64,000 bases of DNA from Prochilodus magdalenae (Eukaryota; Chordata; Actinopteri; Characiformes; Prochilodontidae), in contig JAMWET010006544.1 of the NCBI GenBank assembly GCA_024036415.1, positions 186,001 through 250,000 of the forward strand, in the 5' to 3' direction. Numbering within the stretch: position 1 is the first letter of the stretch; each line of letters opens with the position of its first letter. The notes under the pieces were generated by a model. It saw only the letters and a list, made by a program, of their open reading frames with translations. It was not told the DNA's origin and searched no databases. This document shows positions 37,905-52,190 of this stretch, piece after piece. Both the position numbers and the translations under genes were made by a program.

Positions 37905-37950
<46 letters not shown>
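37905..37950. repeat. (TTGA)n microsatellite
   Basis: About eleven uninterrupted GATT/TTGA units. Confidence 0.97.
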
Positions 37951-37952
<2 letters not shown>

Positions 37953-38599
37953 TTTCCATACAGATTTGGGTTTAAATGAAACAAAATCATTAATTTTTAC
38001 TGTAAACCAGGACTTTTTAAGGCTTGAGGCAGAAATTCTTTCAGCCCTGTGAGCAGATGCCGTTTTGGGTCTGTAGATCCATTCCTGTATTAGGGCAGTT
38101 TGTATTGGCCTCATTCTGTGATGAACATGCATTACGCTGCATATTTCAAGTGCCCAGCAGAGGAAAAGATTATGGTCATATGTCTCCAGCGATATTTCGG
38201 TTTCCAGCAGGACGTAGGCCCACGGTCTAGACCACCATGTTGGAATCCCAGGGCCAGAGGCAGTTTGGGCAAAAAGGTTTAGCAAGGTGTTATATCAGGA
38301 GCTTTTCCAGAAGCAGCCTCCAACACCTTCACTTAACGAACACACACTCATACAGTAGACAAATCCCATGCCACCACCTTCCTCAATTGCTCTCTAAAAA
38401 TGAAGAAAAGACCGCCTGTTCCAGTTCCCAAAAGGAAAACTCAATAATAAGCATTTTCCTTATTAGGATAGCCGCATCATACTCTAAGTGAAAGCAGAGA
38501 AGAAAAAAAACTACTGTAAGAAAAAAGTAGCCCAAAATAACTTTTATTGTAACAAAAGACAAAAGCACACTTCTACTCTACCTCTCGTGCATTTACAGT

Positions 38600-39000
38600 T
38601 CCATCAGTGGTTAGCAAGGAGTCTGGAAGAGAGAGACAGTGCAGCTCTTTCCTGCTGAAAAAAATCAATAATTTCACCAAGAGTTCATCAACCATATCAG
38701 CAGTCAGGTGTGCTGGTAATGTAATGATCTGGGGCTGCTTTGCTTCTACAGGGCATGGACAACTTGTCATAACTGATGGAACTGTGAATTCTGTTCTCTA
38801 TCAGAAACTCCTGATGGAGGATGTCTGCCCATCAGTTTATGATCCCAAGCTCAAATGCAGTTAGGTTATGCAGCGAGACAGTGAAACAAAGCACACAGGT
38901 AAGTCCTGATGCCTTCTAAAGAAACAAAATGAAGGTTTTGGATAGGCCGAGTAAATGTCCTGACTTGAATCCCACTGTGATGCTGTGACAAGACAAGCAG
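38600..39000 (+). mobile_element. Tc1-like transposase relic, catalytic part
   Basis: The plus strand encodes AGNVMIWGCFASTGHGQL, TDGTVN and YQKLLMEDV, matching the region around the second catalytic aspartate of Tc1-like transposases. After a stop and frame change at about 38943 it continues with RPSKCPDLNPT. No open full-length frame. Confidence 0.75.
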
Positions 39001-39379
39001 TCTCCAAACCCCTCAATGTAAAAAAGGCCCACACAACTGAAAACCAACTTTTTATTTTTATTTTAAAAGAATCTGATGTTAACAGTAAGGTTATTGTTGG
39101 TTCCTTATATAGAAACTAAGCAGCAAAACAGACTGTGAATTAGTTACTGTATTTTTGTGATTTTACAAAACCAATCCATTTACTAATATCTGCCTAGTCT
39201 GTCTATGGGAATAAAGCTTTACTCATTCACACAGAAAAGATATGAAATGTTTCACAGTTTTATTGACGAAGCACAATAAAGGGAAACCAATCAAAACAGA
39301 TCTTATTAACATACACAAGTCTTAGAGGCACAGTAACAGAACTTTTGTTATGCAACTCAGTTGACTGTAGGATTTGATG

Positions 39380-39454
<75 letters not shown>
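39380..39454. repeat. (GATA)n microsatellite
   Basis: About eighteen perfect GATA units. Confidence 0.97.
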
Positions 39455-40199
39455 GTCTTTAGTGTCTGTATAGTGTCTGTGTAATGGAGTTAGTGGTATA
39501 CCATTTGCTGTGCAAATTAAGATGACGACTGATGTCAGCCATATAGACAGTGCAATAGAGAAGATAGCTGGTGTCAGCCATATATACAGTGCAAGTACGC
39601 AGTAATATAAATAATTTAGCAGTGCAAAATATATAATATACAGAACGGTAGAATAATAAAATAGAAATAGAAATCGGGCATTTAGGAGGGAGTGTGTGCA
39701 GAGATGGGGGTGTGTCCGTTGGAGTGACCGAAATGAAGAGTGTCACAGAGTTTTTTTTTTATTTGCTGAACTGAGAGGAGTTGAACAGTCTTATGGCCTG
39801 AGGGACAAAAGACTTTAAATATAACATTGCAGCGTGGGGGATGTAAAATAAAACACTGTGTACAGAGTTGGTTTATTTAAAACCGAATAGGTAGATTAAA
39901 ATCATTCTTATTTCCAGAAAGAGAAAACATGCTCTTTAAATCTTTGGCCAGGCCATGGCCACTATAAAATCCTAAGGAGGGGTTATGAACCAGGACCCAA
40001 CCCAGGATGATGCCAAACACTCCCAAACACAGTACCTACCTGAACTGCAGTGGTCACATGACTTGTATTTATTATCCCCACTTATTTAAAAGTACAACTC
40101 ACCTCCTGTATTATGAACTAAATACAGCCCTGGCTAAGCATGACCACAGTGGCACGGGAACCCAGGCACGCTCTGATGCCACAGCATATTAATACACAA

Positions 40200-40470
40200 T
40201 ACAACAACTTAGTACTTGGGATTAACTCTTTGCAAACTGTGAATAATTAGGGACAGCTGGGTTTGTCCTCTCGCAGGAATGATTGAGTGAGTATTGTTGC
40301 AGATAATGCCTCACATTAATCTAGCACTAACCAAAGCGAAAGGCCAATGTAATTTAGTACTCCTGTTGAAAGTTGGATGAGGCCGTGTTGCTCCCTGTGC
40401 GTGTTTGCCTTGACCTGAATGCCCTGCTTTCCTCTGTCTGTTAACCTTTCCCTGAGCTACAAGCATTGCT
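40200..40470. other. Candidate conserved regulatory element
   Basis: Non-repetitive block with GTGAATAATTAGGG, ACAGCTGGG (E-box), CACATTAATCTAGC and CCAATGTAATTTAG. No coding sense. Evidence is texture only. Confidence 0.25.
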
Positions 40471-43400
40471 GTTGGTGTAAACAGACTCTGTGTCGAATGG
40501 CCTTCCCTAAATCAAATGGAATAAAAAGAGTAGAGTAAGGTTTGAGGAGTATGCAATGGAGTGACTCACGCCCTTTGATCTGATAGTGTGAGTAGAGTTC
40601 TCTGGTTTCAAAAAGCACACAAACATGAAGTAAACATCAGCGCTGCAGGAAGTGCAGATAATGGGTGATGGTTGAAACCAATGATGTATTTTGACATGTG
40701 TCAAGACTAAAGAGCAAAACGAGCACTCAAGTTCAAAATGTGAAACAACTAAGAGACGTTAAACTCGTACCAAGCTAAACTTGCAAAAGGTCAGCTTAGC
40801 AATGGCGATTATTATCGTAGGGCATATTTCACTGGTCTGGTCTGAAATGAATTTAGCAAAATGGAGTTAGAAAAGGACCTCACAGTATGAATAGACAGGT
40901 TTTATTTTAAAATGTAACATGGCCAAGAACATGACCGCCAGTTTTAGACTTAGTGCTGGTGATGATTTTTGTCTTTAACAAAGTGGCACCAGAGTAAACG
41001 CTTACTGGAAGTGAATTTTGCACTGAAATGTGCTGGCTTTGGTCCTTGTGGTTATGTGCTGTTGAACGATTTCAAGAGTTCCTCTCGCTCTTCTCTCAAA
41101 GCTTGGTCATAATACCCTTTTATAGTCCCTCAAAAAAGGTTTCTTTTTTTCTTTTTTTCTCTGTACTTTTTTCTTTCCTCCCACAAATCCTTACTCCAGG
41201 TTGGCGGGGTGTCACGTGTGCTTCCACTGCAGGTCAGTGGGCTGGAGCAGATAGAGCCATTATTTTGCTAGCTCTCACACCAGCTGGCCTTCTCAGCCTG
41301 TGAATGAGGCTGCCATTGTGGAGGATGAGGGACCTGCTGGGCATGCTGAAAACACATCCACGGGGTGAGGAGCTGGGAAAGTGACGGCCTCTGCGAAAAC
41401 AGAGGAGCCTGAGGCCTCTGCCAGCACAATCATGGCCACACTCGAGTGCTGGCCAGGCCTTATCCTAGTGACAGGCCTCAGAGCGGAGAGGAACGCGCTA
41501 TATTAATGTAGGAAACCTTCCCGCTTATTGTGGGCTCCTCCTCACGAGAGGTAGAATCAACAGGCTGAAAAGGCGGAGTGGGCCAAGGGGGTCTTAAAGC
41601 AAGACTTATGTAACTGTGAGCTCTTTGTCTCCAAGCAAAGCAAAATAAATGAAAGGAGAGTGCATATGTAGAAATCCAAAAATGGGCTTCATATATTATT
41701 TAGGGATAAAAGAACACATAACATGTTGAGAGAGAAAGCATAATAAATCCACCTCCATGGTGGCCTGTGCATGTGATCCACCGGCTTGTCTGTCAATTTT
41801 GGGCTGTTGAGATCACGACAGCTCCTTGCCACAGTCCTGGAAGGTCTCGTAGTGAAGCAACTACAGGAAATCGATGGGTCAACTGGCATTTTCGGTAGAA
41901 TTTGTGTGTCAGGTTAATGGTGTGGTGTTTTGGGAGGGAAAGTAATTGATGTCAGCTGAGTCCATTTACAGTCCAGCAGCAGGTGTGGGATGTACTTGCC
42001 TGCAGATGCAGAGCTAATTTGTTCATCTCTCAGACAGTCTTTGATAGTGATTCAGTTAGGAAGAGCTGAAACACCACCAATGTCTTTCTGAGGAATCAAA
42101 ATGTTTGCTGCCAATTTGAATAGCTTCCCTAATATCAACCCTCAATTTCATGATGAATAGAATGAATAGAAATGGTCCAATATTTTTCTTCTCATATAAA
42201 TGACCCCTGTACGCATACAATTTTTTTTAGGACAACAGAAATGGTTTTCAAATGAAAACAAGATGGAAATGAAACATAAATCCTTAGTTTTCAATTTAAT
42301 TAAACTCTTAAAACATTTTTTAAAAAATCTAAATATAGTAAATATGTTAAAAAGGGTTGGGACCACCATATAGATTTCTAGATCAAGTTCTGCTTGCGTC
42401 ATGCCAAGTTCATTGTGACTGACACAGTGGTAATGGGCCTCTCACAAAACTGGATCTATAACGCCCCCAGCACTCTCTCATTTTAAAGTGCAGTAAAGTG
42501 CATATACCTATAATAGGTGCTGACATTGGGTAATTCTTGAAAATTCAACTTATCAGTATGGGCATATTGGAATATCAGTGTTGGAAAAGAACAAACAGTA
42601 TCATGCCATCTCTGATTTACACTCCATATAGAAACCTGAGATAAAATCATCAGTGACTGCAGCTAAAGGTGCCAAAGAAATCTCTGTGCAGGAGTGGGAT
42701 TTTTTTAGCTGTGTGCAGCTCTCTTCGTGTGCTGCTGGTTTTTGCAAAGTTGGTGTTAACCACTAAAAGCTCCGCTGCTAAAAAAAACACAGGACCCCAA
42801 AATAAATCCTCAACTGGCTTTCTATTCAGCACAGAAACACGGTGAGACAATGGCTTATGCAACATGTGCTGAGGAGGCAGACTGCAAAAAATGAATGTCG
42901 AAAGTGACGGTTAAAAGTGACAGTGCTCCTTTTTTGTGTTGCGATTTGCGTTTGATTAAAAATCGATATATATATTTAAAAGTCCTGTTATAGGATTCAG
43001 TAAAGTTTCAGAATTTGTGTTTTCAGTGCTAACCCCAAGTCACACATAAACGTCTCACTGTAACATAAAAGGGCAAGCTACAACCATTACATTTACTGCC
43101 AGTGTTTCCACTGGTGGCTAAAAAAAACACCTTTGCGTGTCAAAAAAACTCATTTGAAAACAGATTTCCCCTCTAATTTGTGCATGAATAAGCACACGCT
43201 CCCTGTGTAAACAGGGGTAGCCCCTGACACACTGGCCAGTGCGGAAAAATGCCAGCGTTTCCCCGTGACCCATGGACCCAGCACACTTCAAACAGGGCCG
43301 GAAGCCTCGGCAGTTCGCATCAATGAGGCTTTTCTCCAGGTAAAGAGCAAGCCCTCCGGCCTCAGCCAGCGTAAATGTCAGAACTCCAGAGAGAGAGTTT

Positions 43401-46400
43401 ATCTTGGAACGGGCTGATATTTTTACACCTTTCATAAAGGCCTGGGGCTGACCACTGTACTAACAGCAGTCACTGGACAGGGGTCTGCTCTCAGTAACCT
43501 GGGAAAACCTCACATTTGTCCTGTCATGCCTGAACACACGTGTCTCCACACCCATACAATTAATCAGTTCTTTTAACTAACCATTAAGCAGTAGCACCAA
43601 CACAATCATTTAGTACATCCTTGTTATCAAACGTTTTCAGGGTTTAACCTTTATAACCCTTAACCTTCCCAAAGTTCATCAAGAGTTTTTTTGTTTTCTA
43701 TAGCTAATGTATTTTCATGTAAGTTTCAAGATTCTGTCTTCCATTTTGTGCTGGTTTGGGTTGACCATTAGACACTCATTGGTCACTGTTAAGTCTAATT
43801 GTGTAAATATGGCTCAGATCATTTATACTGAATCAGTGCTGAAAAGACATCACTGAGTAAAGCAAATAGATAAAGAATTGACCCAGCGAGCAGGGAACGT
43901 TTCCAGAACTTTGTTTAACATTACCTACAAGTTTTAGTAAAGTTTAAAGAAAAAGTTTGAATTGAACAATCAACGACCGTTTTAAAAATGTTTGTAAAGT
44001 CAAATATATGATTCCCATAATGTTAAAAGTTACCTAGGACATAATGGTAATGTGTTTCTCTGTGATGTGTTTACTAAAGAATCACAATTGAATCAAATCA
44101 TGTATCTGATTCTCAATTAGTGGTTTAATTTCTGAAAATGTAATGTAAAGTAGTAAAGTACAAACCATGCAATAGCTAATTCACATTCTTTTGAATGGGC
44201 TTTAACATTATGCAAATCTACTATAGTGTGTAGCCTTTATTGTTGGTACATGCTACATGGTCAAGTTTCTGTACGAAGTATTTAACTGCTCTTAATGTGG
44301 GCTAAACTTTCATTTTCTCAGATGATTCAGTTTTGGGATTGGAGTAAAGTGAAGAGAACAGGCAGTTTTTCCATCATGGCAGCTGTTGTTTGTTTTTGAT
44401 AACCTGCTAAGATATTTGAGGTCTCTAAAATGGCAGCCTCTGCTTCAGGGCTGAATAAGACGTAGCGAGTCTGATGGTGCCGTATACAATGCCTGCCGTT
44501 TCTCCCTGCTGTGCCACCCATGAGCTTAAATTGCTGAAGGCCCTGCCGTGTATAAATAGCATTCTATACCTAATTAGTCACACTCGCCCACTGAGGGCTG
44601 CGGTTGTGACTCACTGTAGGTAAGAGCAAAGGCTTGCGCTTCAGACGCTCCCCTGTACACAATGCATGTCAGGAATCTTTATCATGATCATTCAGTGAAC
44701 ACTGCTTAAGGTTGCTCAGATGGGAATGCGTATATCTTTGACTGCAGTGTAGATCTAGATTTGACCTGTATGCTGCTTGGTATAAGATGAACACTGATTT
44801 TAGACCATTTGTGCTGTAGAAACCTGTTAAATGTGGAGGAGAAAACAAAGGCAAAGCTATCATCAGTGTCTTTCTGAGACTGAGGCATGAGGGAGGCCTT
44901 AGGAGGCTTTAAAGACCAATGGTCGAACGGATTAGCAGTGATTACAGTAGGAAAGCTGAAAATGAGTCTGACATGAGTTTTGTCTTCCATTCTTTGGGTC
45001 CTTACAAAGGCTTTGTGAATAATCATATAGCCATAGTTATGTATATCTTTGCATGTCTTGACTGTATGATGGTTGAATATCCCTGGTTAATATGTTGTGA
45101 CACTATGACATTTTTCATTTTAGGAAACCTCAGCCAAAGTAGCAGCTGAATGTCTGGATAAAACTTTTGAGCTACTTTTGAATTGTGATTAGTAGAAGTA
45201 TATTAATTGTGATTAATGGAGATATTTGTTTAAGATTTCTTAACACCTGAACTGGAAGAATCAGAATAACCGAAAGTACTGAAAACCATTTGGGAAGCTG
45301 AATTAAGGATGCTCTGCATGGATCCTGGCTGAGCTAAGTCTCATCCTTTAAGTCTAATGTCATCAGTTCTTGAAGATGTTCAGCTTCCCACAATTCAAAA
45401 TTGTGCTTGTACTATCTGTGCATGTTGTTAACTTTACTGCTACAATGCTATGTTCAACGCAGAAACATTTTAATTTGTATTATAAGTCATTTTTGCTCAT
45501 GCAGTCGCATAAAACTCACAGGAAATTCTGAGCTGTTGGAACCAAGATTAAGCCAAGTGCACATTAGCAAGTGGTATGTTGCTTTTACAATAAAACCTGG
45601 ATATTTGATCTCATTTTCTGTCTCTGGATTACTGAAGTAGCCTGTTATCTGCTGACCCCTGGTTAGCGTACACTAAAGATAACAACGATGTTGGTTTTCT
45701 TTAACTTTCGCAGCTCTGTTCCTATCTCAAGTTTTTATACATTGGTCTTGGTTTGGCATTTGGTCTTGGTTTGGTGTTCATAGTATCATAACTCCAGGGT
45801 TCATAGTGAGTCAGCTGACCACCCCCATCCCCACAAATACCATCCCCCACCTTGCACCATATGAATCAGTTTTTTAATTGAGTTTAACAGTTGGAAAGAA
45901 CTGCTTCTGGAAAGAACTGGAAACTTAATCAAGCTTCCCATCACTAAAATGAATATTCATATACATCTTGTGCACTTAAAAAGACAGATCTTTGTGATTT
46001 ATATCGTGTATCAACAAAATACTATATTTAAAAGCCTATGTAGTGATATTAACATTTCCAAAACTAAGCCTGTATGAGACTTTTCATTAATATTATAGAA
46101 AAATAGTTTGCCTGAGAAATAATGTGTGTTTAAAACGGCCCATAAAAAGATCTGTGTTAATTATAATTGAAAAAAGCTTTAACTTTTAAATTATGCATGG
46201 CAAATATTTATTTATGCTTGTAGCTTTTTTGCTACAGTAATTTAATGACACTTTAAACATAATGGTTAATGATATTACCAGGCTTTCTGTTTAATTTTCT
46301 GTTTAAACGCATTTTGAAACCCCACTGGATTTTGTAAAATGGCTTGAGGCTTGAAGGACTGATCAAGAAAGGCAGGACCATACAGCCAGCTCAGTGCTCT

Positions 46401-48750
46401 CACTTACTCTTTACTCTTGCCAAGTTAGCAAGGTGTTTGGAGTCCTGAAGAGTGAAAATGTTGTCATCCCTTTACAAAGAGCCGAGCAGATGGCTGGGCC
46501 TTGCCTGTGGCTCTGATGCCCTCACTTCCTCGACTGCTTTTGGGATGTTATATGGGTGGAGATGGGAAACTTAATATTTCAGGACTGGCTCACAATTTGT
46601 GATCTTCACACTTCAAAACAAAAGCTACCAAGAGTTCATTGTTGCACGACATTAATCATGGCTTTGAACCCATTGTGGAACCACAAAGCCACTGACCTTA
46701 TAAGGCAGCAGTAAAAAAGCAGGGGTGCTTTCATTCACTCGAGAGTTCAAGTCTGTTCTCTCAGAGAATGCAGACATTCTATTTTCCTAAGGCAGTATTT
46801 CATGTCAACCCAGATGGAACAGTCCATTTTGCAGGTAGGCTTTTTGAAGGCTTCTAATCTTAATGATTCACTATTCCATATTAAACTTGCACTGTGTAAG
46901 TGTTTGAAACCCTCTTCCGTGGAAGTGAGTAATTGCAAGCGGCGTATGAAGAATATTTTGTATAAGGTAGGTGATTTGGCCATGGCCATTCTTTGGTTTA
47001 CATCCTTGGTTTCTTTAAACTTTACCTTTCATTCTTAAACTTTCATTGACGCTACAATGTTTGTCCATTACTTTGAAATCTCTTTGAACACAAAGCAGTT
47101 GTGATAAATGCCTTCAAATTCCTTTCGTATGGGAACATGAGTTCCACCAAATGTTTGAGGACTTGACAGCACAAAATGTCAGATTTATGTAAAAGCTGAA
47201 TAAGGTCCCATCTGGCAGTTCACACTGCTGCATATCAAACATAACATTGTATTCAAGTTCACAACCACATCTCTGTCACACAAGACTGGATCTGGGCCAC
47301 TTTGACCTGCTGTGTGATATTTTAGTCCATTGTTACTGAAGAACCGTGTTTAAGTATCTAAGCAGTGTAAGCGAATAATCTACTATTGTCATCAAATCAT
47401 TATCAGTGTAGTGTTGATTCTGCTTCTTATTTCCCAATCCCAGTTCAGCAATTTTAGTTTCTACAAAAGCATCTTTCATCATGCGGCTTTAATCTGTTGA
47501 TTTATGAATTGTTGTGCAGTGCTACCACAAGAAATATAAAAGCACATAGACATGCACTGGTAAAGCTGCTGTAGGAAACCCTTTCAATTCCACTCTCCTA
47601 GCCTCCATGAATAGTGCTTTACAGTACAGTAACATACATCAAGCAAGTGTTGCTTTAAGAAGCTTGGGGAACAGCCTGGTCATTAGAGATTCATGGGGAT
47701 TCCATATGTGAACATACATCACCTGGGCTTCCCTCATCACCCCTGCGCCCCTTCTTTCCTAATGCCCTAATTTCTGCTGTTTTTGGACCGGGACAAAAAA
47801 GGTGTGAAATTTAAGCAAGATGTTATGAATCAATTAAGTTGTTACACAGTTTAATAGCTGGTGAAATGTACAAACATTAAGGCCTTCCTACCTGCTCCCT
47901 CAGTGTTTGAAGTTCCTTCCCTTGGCTCCCTTTCCAAACAACCCTGGTGCCCTGTGAGATCACTGAGGCTGATGATACGCATGATTATTGACTAATATTA
48001 GGAAGAAACTGGAGCTGCAGACTGGGGGCGACAGCTTCTCGTCTTTGATTGGTCCTGTGATGAATTATGTGGAAGTGCAGTAATTCGAGCTGATTTTGCT
48101 CCTGTGTAAGAAAGGCCAGTGTGTGAGTGTGCGTGTGTGTGAGTGTTTTGCGTGAGGATATGAGGGCTCTCATGTGCCATTGTCTTTGTCTGTATGTGTT
48201 TCTAACAGTGGTGTAATATTACAGCAGACTAAAACACTTGAGCAACTGTGTTTGCAGATGTCTGCTACCTGCTATTGAGTGAGGTGAGCAAGACGCATGT
48301 TGTGTCCTATACGTTCCACACACATCTGTGCACACACATTACATGTCTATTGGTGAAATTAACCAAGACAAACAAATAGTCATAATCTTGTCGTCTCAGA
48401 GCTGTTTGGGACGTGGTGTGGGGAATTCATTGCTGAGAACCACCCATTCCCATCTAATATCTGAAAAAGTAATGTACAACTACAGGATAAGTGATTTCGT
48501 AGAACTTACTACACCAAGTTAGTGATGATCAGTCAGTGGTTAGCAGTTTCATGGTTACACCAATTTACAGGTAGTCTTACCAGTTCAATTTTAAATGATC
48601 ATTAAACACTTTGTTATTTACCAAGCTTGAAAACTCCGGCATCTATCAAAGGCACCAGTCTCCCAGACACAGGGATGCATGGAGTTTTTTGTGTCTGGGG
48701 AAAGCCATCATGGCACTCCAGAAATTCTTCAGCCTTCTAAGTGAAGTCAG
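40471..48750. other. Gene desert segment; nothing coding seen
   Basis: No frame carries a recognisable domain or exon pair. Balanced, non-repetitive patches occur at about 41200-41600, 43100-43440 and 44330-44600 and are weaker enhancer candidates. No large transposon recognised. Confidence 0.4.
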
Positions 48751-48759
48751 TTTGAAGTA

Positions 48760-49735
48760 TTTGCATTTACATTTAAGGCATTTATCAGACGCTCCTATCC
48801 AGAGCATGCTTAGTGTTCTGTTGGATTTTCTCTTGGTACTAGTTTACCAGCTAGTATAAGAAGGTCCAGTGCTAATACCTAGAGAGAACAATACACAGAC
48901 ATAAATACAGCATAAGTGCACTACCTAGCAACACTAACCCAGTGCTCATACCTGGAGAGAAGGAAGGTTACGGTCAGTCCAAAAAAACAAAAAAAAGGTA
49001 TTTCAACATACAGATCTATTAGTGCTTACTCACTTAGGTGCGTTACAAAAAGATGAGTCTTCATTCTGCACTCAGCTATTTGGACAGCCAGGGGGAGTTT
49101 GTTCCACCATCTGGGAGCCAGGACAGAAAAGAGTCTGGACACTTGTCTTCCATGCGACTTGATACTTGAAGCTTGAAGGCTGTGAGGTACAGATCGACTC
49201 TTAACCTTTGCCATAAGGTTAAATCTGATGCGGGCAGGAAAAGGAAGCCAGTGAAGGGAGCACAGCAGTGGAGTGACGTGGGTGAACTTCAGTAGATTGA
49301 AGATGAGTTGAGCTGCTGCATTTTAGACCAGGTGCAAGGGCCTGATGGCCCATACAGGAAGACCAGCCAGGAATGAGCTGCAGTAGCCTAACCTTGAAAT
49401 GACCAGAGACTGCACAAGCAGCTGGGTGGCCTCCTGAGAGAGGATGGTTTAAATCCTCCGGATGTTGTAGAGGAGGAATCTGCAAACCGATTTAGGTTTG
49501 CAGTACGAGCTGAGAATGATAACTGGCCATCCAGAATCACAGCAAATCTTCTTGCGTCTCCAGTCGGGGTGATTAAGGAGTTCCCGGATGGGACAACAAG
49601 ATTATGCTGAGGACCTGTAGTGCTGGGGTTGAACAGCAGCTCAGTCTTGCTTGGATAGAGCTTAAGGTGGTGAGCTGTCATCCATGAGCATATGTCTGTC
49701 AGGCACACTGAGATGCGATTGCGTACCTGTGTGTC
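48760..49735 (-). mobile_element. L2-type (CR1-clade) LINE, 3' part of reverse transcriptase plus tail
   Basis: Minus strand, read from about 49708 downward. CLTDICSWMTAHHLKLYPSK then TELL is the segment following the catalytic YxDD box. Next come NSLITPTGDARRF, ISRLGYCSSFLAGLP, FNLLKFTHVTPLLCSLHWLP and FSVLAPRWWNKLPLAV, in the exact family order, broken by stops and shifts. The 3' tail (48760-48960) carries the TTATCAGACGCTCCTATCCA core. It is 5'-truncated, as is usual for LINE insertions. Confidence 0.85.
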
Positions 49736-51989
49736 AGATGATGGGAAGGAAAAGTACGGTCATATTGTTTCGAATGCCAAGGGAAACTTGACTGGAGATG
49801 GTCATCCTGTCTGCAAAACACCTAAAAAAACAACAACTGTAAAGGGAGGCAGCAGGTCAAATCTTACGAGTCCTCTTCATGGGCATCACCCGCTGCTTTG
49901 TAGTAAGCAGGTTCTGATGAACTGTGCAGCCTTGTTTAAATGTCCTACTCTAGTACATATTTATCGGTAGCTCTATATACAAAACTAGGTAGGTGTATGA
50001 CAGTTCAAATCACATTAATAAAAAATGCCACAAGCATTGAAACTTCATCAGCTTCTTATTCACCAGCTTCTAGATCAAACTTTCCCTTTCCACCTTAAAG
50101 GGTGCAGCACTTGTTATAATGCCTCACAGACAAAAATGTAGCTACTGCACTATTTAAAATGGATTGAGAAAATTCAAACAAGAGGTTTGCAGATAAGAAC
50201 ATGACTTTAGGTTCTTATTAAAACCTAAACAGCATAGTTTTGTCTATATTTCCTTTTTTAGATAATTTTATCAGCAATAAAAGTCAGTACATAATGATGC
50301 GCTAAATTAGCTTGTCTGGGGTTAGTAGTAATATGAGTCTGCAGGAAATTACCATTAAAAAGCACATACTGTCATACACTAAACATTCCCTGCCCATTTT
50401 AACAATACCATTATCATATCACTATAGTTACATGTGATTTTACACTTACATGCACGTTTCATCTCCACATCTATGCCATTAGCTATTTGCCATTAAACAT
50501 TCACTTTTGATTCCCCGAAGAACATTTCAGAGAACGGTTATTTAAATACTTACATTTGTAAACAGAATTTGAGAGTGTTAAGAATCTTTTTATAAATTTT
50601 AAAACTTCATAGTAAGAGGGTGAAAAGATTAAAGTATTTCTGTCGGTCCATTTGTCATGAAGATTTCGCAATGTACTGTAATGAGCAGTCAGTCAATAAT
50701 AACGGTGTTGAAAATGTATATTTAAAATAAAAGTATTTACTTTTGAATAATGACTATATGGAAACCAAACTGCAAAAACAACCTGTTTTAAATTAAGAAT
50801 TTTTGTGATCTCACAAAATGTAATTCATATAGCAGGTCAGCCCCACCCACTTACCCTAAAGCTTTAAAGAGTGATCAGTCCTGACTGCTTTTTGAAGGGG
50901 GTACAGAGTAAGGAAGTCTTTAAGTACATTTAAACATCTTAAAGGGACAGGACAGTTTCATAACTGATTTCATGGAGGGACAGAGGTAGGGAAATCAATG
51001 AACGTTTTTGGTATGTAAATCAAACAAACGTTATGGGAGGGCATCATGGAAGAAAAATAAATGGAAAAAAAATGAAAAAGTCTCTTCATATTCAAACATC
51101 ACATCCATTGAAAGATTCTTTGCTGCTGCAGAAGTGGTTCTTCTGTGGCAGCGCTTCAAAAAACACATTTTGGCACCTTTATAGTTAGGTTAATTTCAAA
51201 CCACTTCTGTTAAAGACTGCTTCATGCTGTTACATTCTCCATGGTGATGTTTCTGATGATTCTCAAATCAGTCCTGTCATTGCTAACTGATAGTATATAT
51301 TTTAACAGTTGGCCAATATTATCTTACATGATTTCAATGCTCATTATTCTGCATTATATGCACGCAGCTTGTAAATCTTGATAGCAGAAATCTGTATTAA
51401 CACAGTTCCAACTGGATACCATTGAAGCCTCTTGTGCCACCTACTGGTAGACTCTCAGTAGATATTTTGGTGCTTTGTGCTCAGTGACTGTTTTGCATGT
51501 GTAAGACACTCTAAAATTTAAGGCTGGTTTACAGTAAACGTGTTTCTCTGGTGTCTTACAGGTTTCTAGCACAGTCTGGATGAATCTACACCCAGGCCCC
51601 TCTTTACCTCAGTGATGATGGCAATCTCTCTGTTTCCTTCCTCCTAGCTGATGATGTCATTGGCAGCAGTGTCTTGACCCAAACAAAGAGCCTTTCATTA
51701 CAGCCTCAGGAACCTATATATTATGGCAGGTGATAAGAGGCACTGTAGCATAGCTTGCCAGCGATGTAGAACCATTCCTAACAAACTGTAAACTAAGCAG
51801 CACAATTACTAGATAAATTGTTCCCCTTTGTGTGGTGTTTTACTTGTTCTGCAGCAGCTTGATTGCAACGTCTTTTTATGAGCCTATTTTTATTGCTTTT
51901 AAGGGGGAAAGAAACCAAAAAGGGGTCCACAAGGGGACCCCCCAAAACGAGTACTGCGAACATTCATTAAATGTTAGCTATGTAGTTTT

Positions 51990-52190
51990 GAAGGAGGTGC
52001 TTCAACTTCACTGCCAAAAACGGTTCTATGAGAACCGCTTTTGGTTCCCTAAAGAGCCTTTCTGTACATGGTTTTGGAAAACAACTTTTTGTAAATAGAA
52101 TGTACAAAAATGAAGAACCCTTTAAAGTGTAACCTCAATAGGATAGGTTTTTCCTAGAACTCTACATCCAAGTAAAGAACCATTTAGCAA
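51990..52190. repeat. MITE-like 'AAGAACC' repeat
   Basis: Contains AAAACGGTTCTATGAGAACC, GGTTCCCTAAAGAGCC, GAAGAACCCTTTAAAG and GTAAAGAACCATTTAGC. Same family as 9437-9582 and 12368-12585. Confidence 0.5.

Noticed and set aside
37797..38285. 162-residue minus-strand frame before the transposase relic
   Set aside because: It includes the TTGA microsatellite (SINQ repeats) and shows no domain; possibly degraded mobile DNA but not assignable.
39380..39454. Regularly spaced repeats as a possible CRISPR-like array
   Set aside because: It is a plain GATA tetranucleotide microsatellite with no spacers, in a vertebrate genome.
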